NCBI GenBank assembly: GCA_020445145.1
Contig: JAGRHC010000023.1
Span: forward strand, 1-64,000
Direction: 5' to 3'
Length of the DNA stretch: 64,000 nucleotides
Origin: Alphaproteobacteria bacterium
GTDB taxonomy: Bacteria > Pseudomonadota > Alphaproteobacteria > Micavibrionales > Micavibrionaceae
The notes under the pieces are model-generated. The model did not search any database and was not told where the DNA came from. It was given only the letters and a program-made list of their open reading frames with translations. The position numbers and the translations under genes were made by a program. Below, piece by piece: positions 34,411 through 43,105 of this stretch (position 1 is its first letter; every line of letters starts with the position of its first letter).

Positions 34411-35988
34411 TTAAATCCCGAACACCTGCATAAAGGCCTGCCAGGGAAACTTAAGAGTGCCCGAAATAAATCCAACCACAGCAATAAAGATCATCATCGC
34501 GCAAACATACATAAACACCGACGTCGCATCGACGAACTTCTGCTGCCCGGAACTCATCCCGCGATTAAGTTTTGTCTTCTGCCGCGTCCAAGATTGCTTA
34601 TCCAGACGGAAGAACACATAGGTCTTGATCATCGATCCCCACACCTGATTGTAGTAAATCAGAAACGGATAATACCAGCTGAGAACTGGCCGCGCGCTGA
34701 GGAGCATAAGCGTCATAACCCAGCGCGTAAACGCAATCCAGGCCACATAAATCGGGAAAAACGCAATCGAGTGCTTGATAACCAGCATAATAGCAAAAAG
34801 TGGCCCGGCCAGAGACGTCCACATCGAAATACGCTGATCCAGCACACACCACCACGTAAAAAGACCAATCCGGTGCGGCCCCAGAGCCAGCGCCCGCCCG
34901 TTCGTCCGAAGCATATTCCCAAACCACCGGAACATAAGCTGCGTCGTCGCCTTAAAGAAATTATCTGACGGCGGGTGCTCAACCGTCATCACCACAGTAT
35001 CAGGCACATAGAGCATGTCGTAGCCCTTCTTCAAAACCGAATACCAGCTCGACTTGTCATCCCCGGTCAAAAACTTGAAGCGCCCCAAACGCCAGTGATC
35101 AATCGAATCCTCTTCCACGTGAGCAATAAACTCGGGATCGATTATAATCTCCGCCCGGAACATCGACATACGCCCCGTCAGCGTCAAAACCTTCCGCGAC
35201 AAAGCCACTGAGCTCATCAGCACCTGACGCTGCGCAAACCGCAAATGGTGCCACTCACGAATAATCTGGCTCCCCTTCACGTCGCACTCTTCATCCGTCG
35301 TCAACGCCCCAAGATTAGGCATCATTTTAAAGAACGGCGCACACTTACGAATAAGCCCGTCCTCCAGCACCGAATCCCCGTCAATCACCGCAACAATTGC
35401 ACCTGGCTTGGGCATATCCCGCGAAATCGCCCGGAACCCCTGCGCAAGCCCGTCCCGCTTCCCGGTCCCGGGAATACGAACGATCTGCAGCTTCACATGC
35501 TCTGGCGGCTGAGCCTGACGGAACAAATCCTTGACCATAAACTCATCGGCCATCTCGACAATAGACGCCACCACAGTCGCCGGCACACCGCAATTGATCG
35601 CCTCGTCAATCGCCGCCCGAAACACCCGCAGAGAAGTTTCCGCCTCAATCCTGAAACTGGTAACCAGCAAATAAACATGCGCCGGCATCAACGCATCAAC
35701 CTGCGCCGTTGCCGCCGCCCGGTAACGTGGAAAGACAATTTTCCGGTAAATCATTGATCGCAGAAAATGGACCAACCCCCAGCTATAACGCCAGATCGCC
35801 AATATACCGACAACAAAGATAAACTGCTTCGTCCCCGGCTGAAGAGCCGCCGCAGGCAAGAGCATAACCAGGCCAACGAGAAGAAGCGTATACAGGAAAA
35901 ACCCGCCAAGCCCCTTGATCCCCCGCGAACGAGGCCGGACATAGGCCCCGTTACTTTGTTCTGCCATTGCTCTGACCTGCGCGCCCAT
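34411..35988 (-). CDS. alg8: alginate polymerase glycosyltransferase Alg8
   Basis: A family 2 glycosyltransferase in the inner membrane that polymerises mannuronate from GDP-mannuronic acid; it acts with Alg44. It has two N-terminal TM helices (about 25-70). The GT2 core follows, with VATVVASIVEMADEF, the donor-binding VAVIDGDSVLEDGLI and ALTTDEECDVKGS, and an acceptor-side QRQVLMSS region. C-terminal helices follow from about 375 on. 525 residues from the ATG at 35988, 5 bases after the algD stop; other in-frame ATG at 35967. It pairs with algD as in Pseudomonas (algD-alg8), but alg44 lies elsewhere at 50.7-51.7 kb. Confidence 0.95.
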   Translation of the reverse strand: MGAQVRAMAEQSNGAYVRPRSRGIKGLGGFFLYTLLLVGLVMLLPAAALQPGTKQFIFVVGILAIWRYSWGLVHFLRSMIYRKIVFPRYRAAATAQVDALMPAHVYLLVTSFRIEAETSLRVFRAAIDEAINCGVPATVVASIVEMADEFMVKDLFRQAQPPEHVKLQIVRIPGTGKRDGLAQGFRAISRDMPKPGAIVAVIDGDSVLEDGLIRKCAPFFKMMPNLGALTTDEECDVKGSQIIREWHHLRFAQRQVLMSSVALSRKVLTLTGRMSMFRAEIIIDPEFIAHVEEDSIDHWRLGRFKFLTGDDKSSWYSVLKKGYDMLYVPDTVVMTVEHPPSDNFFKATTQLMFRWFGNMLRTNGRALALGPHRIGLFTWWCVLDQRISMWTSLAGPLFAIMLVIKHSIAFFPIYVAWIAFTRWVMTLMLLSARPVLSWYYPFLIYYNQVWGSMIKTYVFFRLDKQSWTRQKTKLNRGMSSGQQKFVDATSVFMYVCAMMIFIAVVGFISGTLKFPWQAFMQVFGI

Positions 35989-35993
35989 CGTTC

Positions 35994-37316
35994 TTACCAG
36001 CAAATCCCCGTGTAAGAAGTGCGCCCTTCAACAGGGTTGTTCTTCAGACGAACCAGATCGATAATCGGCTGATTATCGTTGGTCTTCTCAAGGATCGTGC
36101 CGTAATCTTCGCCGTTGTTACCAACAACAATCACTTCAGCATTTGCTGCCAGCAATTCTGCGCCGGTTTCAACAAGGCACTTGGAGATATGCGGGATGCC
36201 TTCACGAATATATTTCTGGTTTGCACCCTCCATATTCGCAGCTTCAAAAACGCAAGGATCATAGATCGTCAGCTCATAACCTTCGTTGATCAAACGATCA
36301 GCCAAAGTCACCAGCGGGCTTTCACGCAGATCATCTGTTCCGGCTTTAAAGCTAAGGCCCATCAAACCAACTTTCTTCGCGCCGGTTGATTTAATCATGC
36401 TATGCGCACGGCGAACCTGCTCTTCGTTGGCTTCCAAAAGCGCATCGAAAATCGGTGTGTTCACGCCTTTACCTTTACCGCTGGCGCGAATCGCACGCAC
36501 ATCTTTCGGCAGGCAAGATCCGCCAAAAGCAAAACCGGGCATCAGATAAGCTTTAGAGATGTTCAGCTTGGTATCCTTGAAGAAAATCTCCATAACCTTG
36601 TGGCTGTCTACCCCAAGCTCCTTCAGGATATTCCCAAGCTCATTGGCAAAACCAACCTTCATCGCGTGCCATGCGTTATCGGCATATTTCACACCTTCAG
36701 ACACATCAACCGGACAAATCACCTCAGGAGCTTCAATTCCTTCATAAATTTTGGACATAGAATTGGCCGTTTTTTCATCCAGCGCCCCGATCACGATTTT
36801 CGGAGGATTAAAGTAATCCCAGATCGCAGTGCTCTCACGCAAGAATTCAGGGTTATTCCCAAAACCAAAACCTTCACCGGCTTTCTTACCCGAAGCCTTC
36901 TCAAGTGCAGGAATAGCAATATCGCGAGCTGTCCCTGGGACAACCGTCGAACGAAGAACAACGCTGTGATACTCGCCTTTTTTCTTCAGGATTTCACCGA
37001 TCTCGGCACAAACCCCTTCAACATAATCCAGCTTCAAAGAACCGTCTGCATTGCTTGGCGTACCAACACAGATCAGGGAAATATCGCTGTTCATCACAGC
37101 TTCCTCAACATCCAGCGTCGCCTTCAGCTTGCCATTCTCAACATTCTTCTTGATCATTTCCGGCAGACCGGGCTCAACAATTGGAGAACGCCCTTCACCG
37201 ATACACTTAACCTTGATTGGATCCTTATCAATCGCAATCACATCAAAACCTGACTCAGCCAAACAAGCGCTGGCAACCGCACCAACATATCCCAGACCAA
37301 AAACACTAATCCTCAT
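35994..37316 (-). CDS. algD: GDP-mannose 6-dehydrogenase AlgD
   Basis: It oxidises GDP-mannose to GDP-mannuronate with two NAD+, the committed alginate step. The Rossmann motif MRISVFGLGYVGAVASACLA is at the N-terminus, and the active-site Cys lies in PGFAFGGSCLPKDVRAI. Also visible are NPEFLRESTAIWDYFNPPKIVIG and the C-terminal GLSFKAGTDDLRESP. 440 residues, standard. The AGGAG site is 7 bases upstream. Pathway context is complete: AlgC and AlgA make GDP-mannose. A UDP-glucose dehydrogenase is less likely given alg8 directly downstream and the alginate locus. Confidence 0.95.
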   Translation of the reverse strand: MRISVFGLGYVGAVASACLAESGFDVIAIDKDPIKVKCIGEGRSPIVEPGLPEMIKKNVENGKLKATLDVEEAVMNSDISLICVGTPSNADGSLKLDYVEGVCAEIGEILKKKGEYHSVVLRSTVVPGTARDIAIPALEKASGKKAGEGFGFGNNPEFLRESTAIWDYFNPPKIVIGALDEKTANSMSKIYEGIEAPEVICPVDVSEGVKYADNAWHAMKVGFANELGNILKELGVDSHKVMEIFFKDTKLNISKAYLMPGFAFGGSCLPKDVRAIRASGKGKGVNTPIFDALLEANEEQVRRAHSMIKSTGAKKVGLMGLSFKAGTDDLRESPLVTLADRLINEGYELTIYDPCVFEAANMEGANQKYIREGIPHISKCLVETGAELLAANAEVIVVGNNGEDYGTILEKTNDNQPIIDLVRLKNNPVEGRTSYTGICW

Positions 37317-37410
37317 GAACTCAACTCCTAAAACAGTATCAAAGATTTACGCGCAAGGTTTCTAACGCGCGAAGCCTAAAAAAACAAGAAAAATCCGCCA
37401 AAAATGCAAA

Positions 37411-37432
37411 TTTTTATGAAAACTCATAAAAA
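37411..37432. promoter_or_regulatory. 9-bp inverted repeat in the algD/algL divergent region
   Basis: TTTTTATGA-AAAC-TCATAAAAA is a perfect dyad at the centre of the 225-base region between divergent algD and algL. It could be an operator or a terminator-like stem. AT richness makes chance more likely than for a G+C dyad. Confidence 0.35.
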
Positions 37433-37541
37433 GGGGCGTTGATTTCCCGCCCGCCTTTCGAGTATAAGCAGATTAAATTCAGTCCAGTGCTCAAAAAACA
37501 ATTTTGCCAGACTTACACAGAAGAAATTTTTGCCGTCAACC

Positions 37542-38717
37542 ATGATAAAAGACCGCCCAAGCAACAAAAAAAATTACCTTGGACTGGCACTTTGCGTTGC
37601 CATGCTGTCTGTCACAGCTTGCGAAAAACCCTCTAGTTCTGAGCATCCACTGAATATGCTAACGCCCCCCTTTGACATTGAGCTCGCCAGAGCGTCCGTA
37701 CAATCGCCATACACCTCTAAATATAAGTGCAAACCGATCCCAGCGCCGCAAGAAGACCTGTTCTTCGAATCGATGTACGACAAGAAATCCAAGAACTCCT
37801 CGATCGTGTCCCCGGAAGCCCTAAAAGCCTATCAGGAAAAGACGACCTCAATCCGCGACCTTGAAAAAGGACTGGCATCAATCTCGGACCGCTACCTCTA
37901 TTCAAACCCGCCGCGCCCGGAAATTGCCGCCTGCGGCATATCATGGATGATCTTCTGGGCCAATCATGACGGCTTTCTGGGACAAGCGAACTCCATGGGT
38001 GAATTCGTCCGTAAATGGGCCCTCGCCTCCATTTCCCTTTCCTACATCCAGATCAAAGACGACGAATCCCTATCCAAAAAGGACAAAGAAAAAGTCCGTA
38101 AATGGATTCACAATATGGCTGTCCACGTCATCAATGATTTTTCAGACCACAGAGAACGAGCCTCCCGCCAGAACAACCACCTCTACTGGGCCGCCTGGGG
38201 CGTCATGAGTGCCGCCGTAGCCCTCGACGACCGCGACATGTATAAATGGGCGCTGGATCAAGCACGCTTCGGCATCTTCCAGATCCAACCGGATGGAAAC
38301 CTCCCCCTTGAAATAGAACGTGGCCCCAAAGCCTACAATTACCACCACTATGCCGCCATCCCCCTTTTCCTGATGGCTGAAACCGCCTCAAGGAACGGTG
38401 ACGATATTTTTGGCGAAAATGACAATGCCCTTGCTCGCCTTGCCCGTCTGATCCTCGACAACATGGAAGACCAGACCTATTTCGTGGAAAAAACGGGAAA
38501 AAAACAAAATCTGGAACGCACAATTTCATCGTCAAACCTTGCATGGCTCGAAATCTACTACAAACATAGCAACGACCCGGAAGCCCTACGCTGGCTGGAA
38601 GAATACCGCCCGATCAAGCATAGCCGCGCCGGAGGTAACGTAACCCTCCTTTACGCCCACATCGACGTCCGTCCGAAAAAAGACGATCAGGAAGACGAAA
38701 AAAATAGCGACGAGTAA
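37542..38717 (+). CDS. algL: alginate lyase AlgL (PL5)
   Basis: A mannuronate-specific lyase of the periplasm that clears misdirected polymer; it is part of the alginate export complex in Pseudomonas. The signal sequence ends in LSVTAC, so this copy is a lipoprotein, unlike the soluble Pseudomonas enzyme. The catalytic helix reads SRQNNHLYWAAWGVMSAAVALDD (NNHxYW), and PLEIERGPKAYNYHHYA has the conserved Arg and Tyr. 391 residues from the ATG at 37542. It is rightward and alone, opposite to most alginate genes, so expression may differ. The lysine/glutamate-rich tail adds about 15 residues. Confidence 0.93.
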   Translation: MIKDRPSNKKNYLGLALCVAMLSVTACEKPSSSEHPLNMLTPPFDIELARASVQSPYTSKYKCKPIPAPQEDLFFESMYDKKSKNSSIVSPEALKAYQEKTTSIRDLEKGLASISDRYLYSNPPRPEIAACGISWMIFWANHDGFLGQANSMGEFVRKWALASISLSYIQIKDDESLSKKDKEKVRKWIHNMAVHVINDFSDHRERASRQNNHLYWAAWGVMSAAVALDDRDMYKWALDQARFGIFQIQPDGNLPLEIERGPKAYNYHHYAAIPLFLMAETASRNGDDIFGENDNALARLARLILDNMEDQTYFVEKTGKKQNLERTISSSNLAWLEIYYKHSNDPEALRWLEEYRPIKHSRAGGNVTLLYAHIDVRPKKDDQEDEKNSDE

Positions 38718-38729
38718 AAGTGCGATAAC

Positions 38730-40259
38730 TTACTCAGCCACCGCCTCTGGAATAGGACAAAGCCGCGCCGTAACCGTCAACCCCTCAAGATAATCGGAAA
38801 CATTCAACGCCACATCCTTCAAATACAGCCCCTTCTGCACCAACTTGCCCGGCACAGGGAGATAATAGAACGTATCCCCGTTTTGCTCACGGCGGCGCTT
38901 GAATTTAAACAGGCTGCTTTCCTTGTCGCTCGTTTTAAAAGACACGGAAAAATCCTTTTTAACAGGCTTATCAAAATCAACAGTCAAATAAACCTTCCCG
39001 ATCTCCAGCTTCTGATCACCAACGCCCTGCATCATATAAACGCGCTTCTCGCCCGCAAGAATTTTCTGAGAAGGAAACTGCATCACCGGCTCCTGACAGA
39101 ACCCGTAAACACTCGGAATCGCCTGCCGCAGCGTATTCTCCATCCCCTCACCACCAAGATTATAATACCCCGGAATTTCCCAGATAACATAAGCCGGTGC
39201 ATGCGCCTTAAACGCATCCGAATCCAGATAGGCCACCATAGAATCATCCATGCCCCCCCCGGAAATAGCCGCATTCAAAACATCAGCAGACAAATACTCC
39301 TGAAGATAACCCGCAAAGTTAGAGTTAAACTCATCCCGCTTCGAGTTGCTCGTCCCAACCAGAACGACTTCCGGCGCCGCCTTATCTCCAAACAAAGCGT
39401 TCTCACCATCACTGCCTCCCGTCGAGAACGTCGTGACAGTGACATCCTTTTCCGGCAACGGCTTCATATCACACAGATCTTTGATCGGTTCACCAAAACG
39501 CCCGTCATAAGTTTCTTCAGCCCCCGTCCGGGTCTCAAACACCTCGTTTGGAACTTTATCTGACCAAACCCCTGGCTGTTTAACCAAAGCAGCCACAGCC
39601 TGCGCCATTTCCTGCGCACCCTTTGTTGTCCAGTGCTGATCTGCATGATTAAAAAACGCCGGCCCAGCCTTGGAATCACTCACATCCGCAGCCAAAACCC
39701 CGGCAGCATTAAGCTTCAAAACCATTTCGCGAAAACTGGCCTTTGCCGCTGCTTGATCGTACCCCTTCGCCAAATCGCTATCCTCTGGCAACTTCGCCCC
39801 CGCCAAAATACCGCGCGGCGGAATCACAGCCAGAACCAATCGCGTCCCGCGCGAGCGTAAAGCATCCGAGAAGGCCCGATACAAAGCCGCATCCTCATCC
39901 GTAAACTTGAAATCCTGACGCAAATCCTGCTTGGTACGGAAAATCCAGCCATCCTTCCCCGGAAGCAACTGCTCATAATCCTCATACTTCCCGACATAGG
40001 TATCGGGATCAAACAAAACGTCACAACTCGACAGATCCGGCACTTTTTCCTCAACAGCGACAACCTCTTTAGAAGAGCTTTCAACCGCCTCAGGCACAGC
40101 ACTATGATCAACTGCAGGCTCAACAGAACTTTGGACCTCTCCGGAACGCGGTGCGTCAGAAGGCTCCCCCTGAGGAGCACCAGCCTGATTAAAATAATAG
40201 TAAGCCCCCGCCCCGGCGAGAACCACAACAATAGCTACACTCAAAAGTTTCGAATTCAT
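38730..40259 (-). CDS. AlgX-like alginate O-acetyltransferase, second copy
   Basis: A 509-residue periplasmic SGNH-fold protein related to AlgX/AlgJ, which places acetyl groups on mannuronate. It has an N-terminal signal anchor (about 6-25) and a Ser/Val/Glu-rich linker to about 80. The acetylesterase-like domain carries NHADQHWTTKGAQEM (Asp and His of the triad) and VLVGTSNSKRDEF (the Ser). A C-terminal beta domain of about 130 residues fits the AlgX carbohydrate-binding module. The start overlaps the algJ stop as ATGA. The protein resembles the algX product at 43081-44616 over its whole length, so this is a duplicated AlgX. Confidence 0.85.
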   Translation of the reverse strand: MNSKLLSVAIVVVLAGAGAYYYFNQAGAPQGEPSDAPRSGEVQSSVEPAVDHSAVPEAVESSSKEVVAVEEKVPDLSSCDVLFDPDTYVGKYEDYEQLLPGKDGWIFRTKQDLRQDFKFTDEDAALYRAFSDALRSRGTRLVLAVIPPRGILAGAKLPEDSDLAKGYDQAAAKASFREMVLKLNAAGVLAADVSDSKAGPAFFNHADQHWTTKGAQEMAQAVAALVKQPGVWSDKVPNEVFETRTGAEETYDGRFGEPIKDLCDMKPLPEKDVTVTTFSTGGSDGENALFGDKAAPEVVLVGTSNSKRDEFNSNFAGYLQEYLSADVLNAAISGGGMDDSMVAYLDSDAFKAHAPAYVIWEIPGYYNLGGEGMENTLRQAIPSVYGFCQEPVMQFPSQKILAGEKRVYMMQGVGDQKLEIGKVYLTVDFDKPVKKDFSVSFKTSDKESSLFKFKRRREQNGDTFYYLPVPGKLVQKGLYLKDVALNVSDYLEGLTVTARLCPIPEAVAE

Positions 40260-41395
40260 TTTGCTTCCCCATCTTCCTTGTTGTCTTCCTTATTGTCTTC
40301 CTTATCCTCTTTCAACTCAGCCTCAATATCAGGCTTCGATGTCATATAACGCTCAGGAATTTCCCAAATCACCAGCTTCGGCGGCGTATTTTTCAGCGCA
40401 TCACTCCGAAGATATTTCTCCATAACCGTAAACGGCCCGCGCCCCTCATCCGCCATATTCAAAATGTCGGCCTCAAAATACTCTTTCAAGAACCCAAGGA
40501 AATGCCATTTCAAATTGGCACTATAGCTTGTCCCCACCAGAGCAATCGGCGGAATATCATCACCAAACAACGCAAGTGCCGCATCATCCGCCCCACTCTC
40601 GGAAGAATCGAGACTCGCCTCCGTTGTAAATGCATGCATAGCATCGCGCTTGATATCACGATCCGGAACCCCCGGCAGATACCGAAGCAAATCCCCCTCA
40701 TGCACCCCATCCGCCCCTTCAGATGTCTGATAAGTTTTGGAATCCCCTTCTACCCCGGAAACCTGCTCCGAAGCGATTTTTGCCGCAAAACCAGCCCCCG
40801 CAGGAGACCAATGCGTATCCGTATGAAGGAAAAACCCATCCTTATCCGCCCCCGCAGAAACCATAGGCGTAAGCAAATCAACCGCCTGAATATTATGCTT
40901 CTGCATAAACGCAAGCGTCTGCGCATAAATCCCGGTGCGACATCCCGGCACGACCTGCGCCCCAAGATGCTCAGGATAAAGCCGTACCTTGGCAGGAACC
41001 AAAACCACAGCAACCCGTATCCCCTGCTTTTGTAAACGATCCGCAGCGCCGACAATATAATCAAGATTTTCAGAAACACGGCTGGAAAATTCTTTCGGAC
41101 ACTCAAACTCTTCATCCGTGAAAAGCCAGCCATTCTCGCCGACAACAACGCCCTTACGCCCTTGCCCAAAGAGAGAAAACTCAGCTTCTCCCCACGAATC
41201 CCGGCTCAAATCCTCAACCGGCAAAGCATCATTCAATGATTTTTCAAACCCCGGCGCCCAAGTCCCGTGGAGCAAACCCTTCAAAGTAGGATTCTCCGTA
41301 TCCTTCACAGCCTGAGGCAAATAAAGAGCAGCCATCACAATAGACGCCGCCAAAAAAGCAATCAGGAAAATGCCCGTAATCCGTATATATCCCAT
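40256..41395 (-). CDS. algJ: alginate O-acetyltransferase AlgJ
   Basis: A 379-residue periplasmic acetyltransferase with an N-terminal signal anchor (about 5-28). The SGNH-like core reads HTDTHWSPAGAGFAAKIA (DxH) and ALVGTSYSANLKWHF (Ser). It has no C-terminal carbohydrate-binding domain, which separates AlgJ from AlgX. The C-terminus is an acidic tail made of KEDN units, encoded by a 12-base tandem repeat (40281-40304). It lies between algG and the second algX. Its place in the acetylation relay with AlgI and AlgF is inferred from the Pseudomonas system. Confidence 0.85.
   Translation of the reverse strand: MGYIRITGIFLIAFLAASIVMAALYLPQAVKDTENPTLKGLLHGTWAPGFEKSLNDALPVEDLSRDSWGEAEFSLFGQGRKGVVVGENGWLFTDEEFECPKEFSSRVSENLDYIVGAADRLQKQGIRVAVVLVPAKVRLYPEHLGAQVVPGCRTGIYAQTLAFMQKHNIQAVDLLTPMVSAGADKDGFFLHTDTHWSPAGAGFAAKIASEQVSGVEGDSKTYQTSEGADGVHEGDLLRYLPGVPDRDIKRDAMHAFTTEASLDSSESGADDAALALFGDDIPPIALVGTSYSANLKWHFLGFLKEYFEADILNMADEGRGPFTVMEKYLRSDALKNTPPKLVIWEIPERYMTSKPDIEAELKEDKEDNKEDNKEDGEAK
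40281..40304. repeat. 12-base tandem repeat in the algJ 3' end
   Basis: Two perfect head-to-tail copies of TTGTCTTCCTTA (plus strand) encode the KEDN units in the AlgJ tail, with degenerate copies on both sides. Slippage in this array would change tail length in steps of four residues without changing frame. Confidence 0.8.
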
Positions 41396-41497
41396 GGCGC
41401 CCTATTTAGCCTAGAAACCGACAAAAATCAAGAAACGTCTATTTTTCAATAAGAAAGATACGGAGGAACAAGACAGGCAAAGAAATAAATAACCGCA

Positions 41498-43105
41498 TTA
41501 ATCCCAGAATGCACCTGGAGCCGTTTTCATCCGCACATCAAGAACCTTAACCGGATCACTCATCGCGCCAAGCATTCCCGTCTCGTCATAAACATACGAC
41601 ACAGGGAACAAATGCGTCCCCATTCTTAAATCAATATTCGAAAAGCTCATCTTATCAACCGGCCCCTGCATCTTGAACAGCGCAGACCCGCTACTGCTGA
41701 TCTTGGCCCCTTCAATATAAGCATCCGCGCGCTGTGTATAAGGGTCAAGCTCGAAATCCCGAGTCTCCTGCCCGGTAATATCGGCGACATACACCTCAAC
41801 GGCAACACCGTCATTATTCAAAATCTCATCGTGATACAGGTGAACATTCCAGCTGTTCCGAATACGAATCCCGCTCCGCTTGTTGTGGGAAATCTTGTTC
41901 CCCCAAGTCGTCGTGTGCTCGCTCTCAAACAAAGTAATACCGTCCTGCTCATTATGCTCGCTCACATTATCAGCAATAACGTTATTCACGCTGGTCCGGT
42001 CGATCATGATGCCGGAACCATGATTATGATGGGTATAATTGTTAAAAATCCAGCTATCGTTCACTTCCCGCGAAACGATAATGCCGTGCTTCTTATGAGT
42101 GCCATAAGTTTCGTTACCGGCAATAATCAAGCGCCGCGAACGGTCGTGCGGGTCGATAGCGTAAATAACATTATCGTAATACGTGTTCCCGACAATCGCG
42201 ACATCTTCCGCCTCGTACGAATAAAACCCGTAATACATATCGGTAAACGAGCTGCCAACAACAACACCCGTTGGCGGCGGAATATCAGGATGATCTTTCA
42301 AGCATTTCACGCAAGTCGAATAACTAATCCCGTAAGATTTCCCTTTCAGGTATCCAAGGCTCTCAAAATGGCTCCCGGCGATATAAAGACCGCCGCCGCC
42401 CCATGTCGTCACAAACGGACGATAATCATGTTTATCCCCGGTGTACTTCGTCGGCGCATTTTTCTCTTCATCCCACCCGATGACAGCCGTGCGCATGATA
42501 AACATATCCCCGGCGTTCAGCAGATAAGCATTCGCCTGCTTCGAAAGCCTCAATTTACCGGCATCAATCGACAAACTCGCCCCCGGCGCAACCAGCAAAG
42601 GAGCCCGAAGCGTATAAACATCACCTTCTTTACGGATCAGCTTCCCGTCAGGATCAAACGCATGAACTTCATTATAAAAATGCGCCCAGTCATAATGGCC
42701 GCTTTTTACAACCAGACCGCGCGGATAAACCCGGCGCTGCAAAAGCCTGAGCCGCTTGGGGACATCCCCTTCCATAAACTTGGAAAATTCCGGATAATCT
42801 TCCATTCGCGCAAACGCAACCTGCCCCTTTTGATAAGAAGGCACCTTCGCCGCAATCATTCCGACAGTAAATCCACTAATATCCGGCAAATAAGGTTTCT
42901 TAGGCTCAGAATCATCATGATCGACGACCTTATAAACCAGACGATCATCAAACGGCCTATACTTATCGATATAATAATGATAGCCCCAGTAAGTCACCAG
43001 CCCGACAGCAACACAAAAAGCCAGACCGTTCCCCAATCTGCTTTTCCAACCCGAACCTTCACCACCTGTGTCAGGTATATCTATAAACTGCCGTTGTCCT
43101 TGCAT
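41498..43105 (-). CDS. algG: periplasmic mannuronan C-5 epimerase AlgG
   Basis: It epimerises mannuronate to guluronate in the nascent polymer in the periplasm. It has one N-terminal TM segment (about 28-46) and the AlgG N-terminal domain, then a right-handed beta-helix with repeated N/D-rich turns. The catalytic DPHD motif is intact in NVIYAIDPHDRSRRLIIAGNETYG. Later, THHNHGSGIMIDRTSVNNVIADN and ITLFESEHTTTWGN are CASH-type repeats. 535 residues, normal for AlgG. The start overlaps the algX 3' end by 25 bases. It is the epimerase with a complete active site in this locus, in contrast to the RTX homologue. Confidence 0.95.
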   Translation of the reverse strand: MQGQRQFIDIPDTGGEGSGWKSRLGNGLAFCVAVGLVTYWGYHYYIDKYRPFDDRLVYKVVDHDDSEPKKPYLPDISGFTVGMIAAKVPSYQKGQVAFARMEDYPEFSKFMEGDVPKRLRLLQRRVYPRGLVVKSGHYDWAHFYNEVHAFDPDGKLIRKEGDVYTLRAPLLVAPGASLSIDAGKLRLSKQANAYLLNAGDMFIMRTAVIGWDEEKNAPTKYTGDKHDYRPFVTTWGGGGLYIAGSHFESLGYLKGKSYGISYSTCVKCLKDHPDIPPPTGVVVGSSFTDMYYGFYSYEAEDVAIVGNTYYDNVIYAIDPHDRSRRLIIAGNETYGTHKKHGIIVSREVNDSWIFNNYTHHNHGSGIMIDRTSVNNVIADNVSEHNEQDGITLFESEHTTTWGNKISHNKRSGIRIRNSWNVHLYHDEILNNDGVAVEVYVADITGQETRDFELDPYTQRADAYIEGAKISSSGSALFKMQGPVDKMSFSNIDLRMGTHLFPVSYVYDETGMLGAMSDPVKVLDVRMKTAPGAFWD

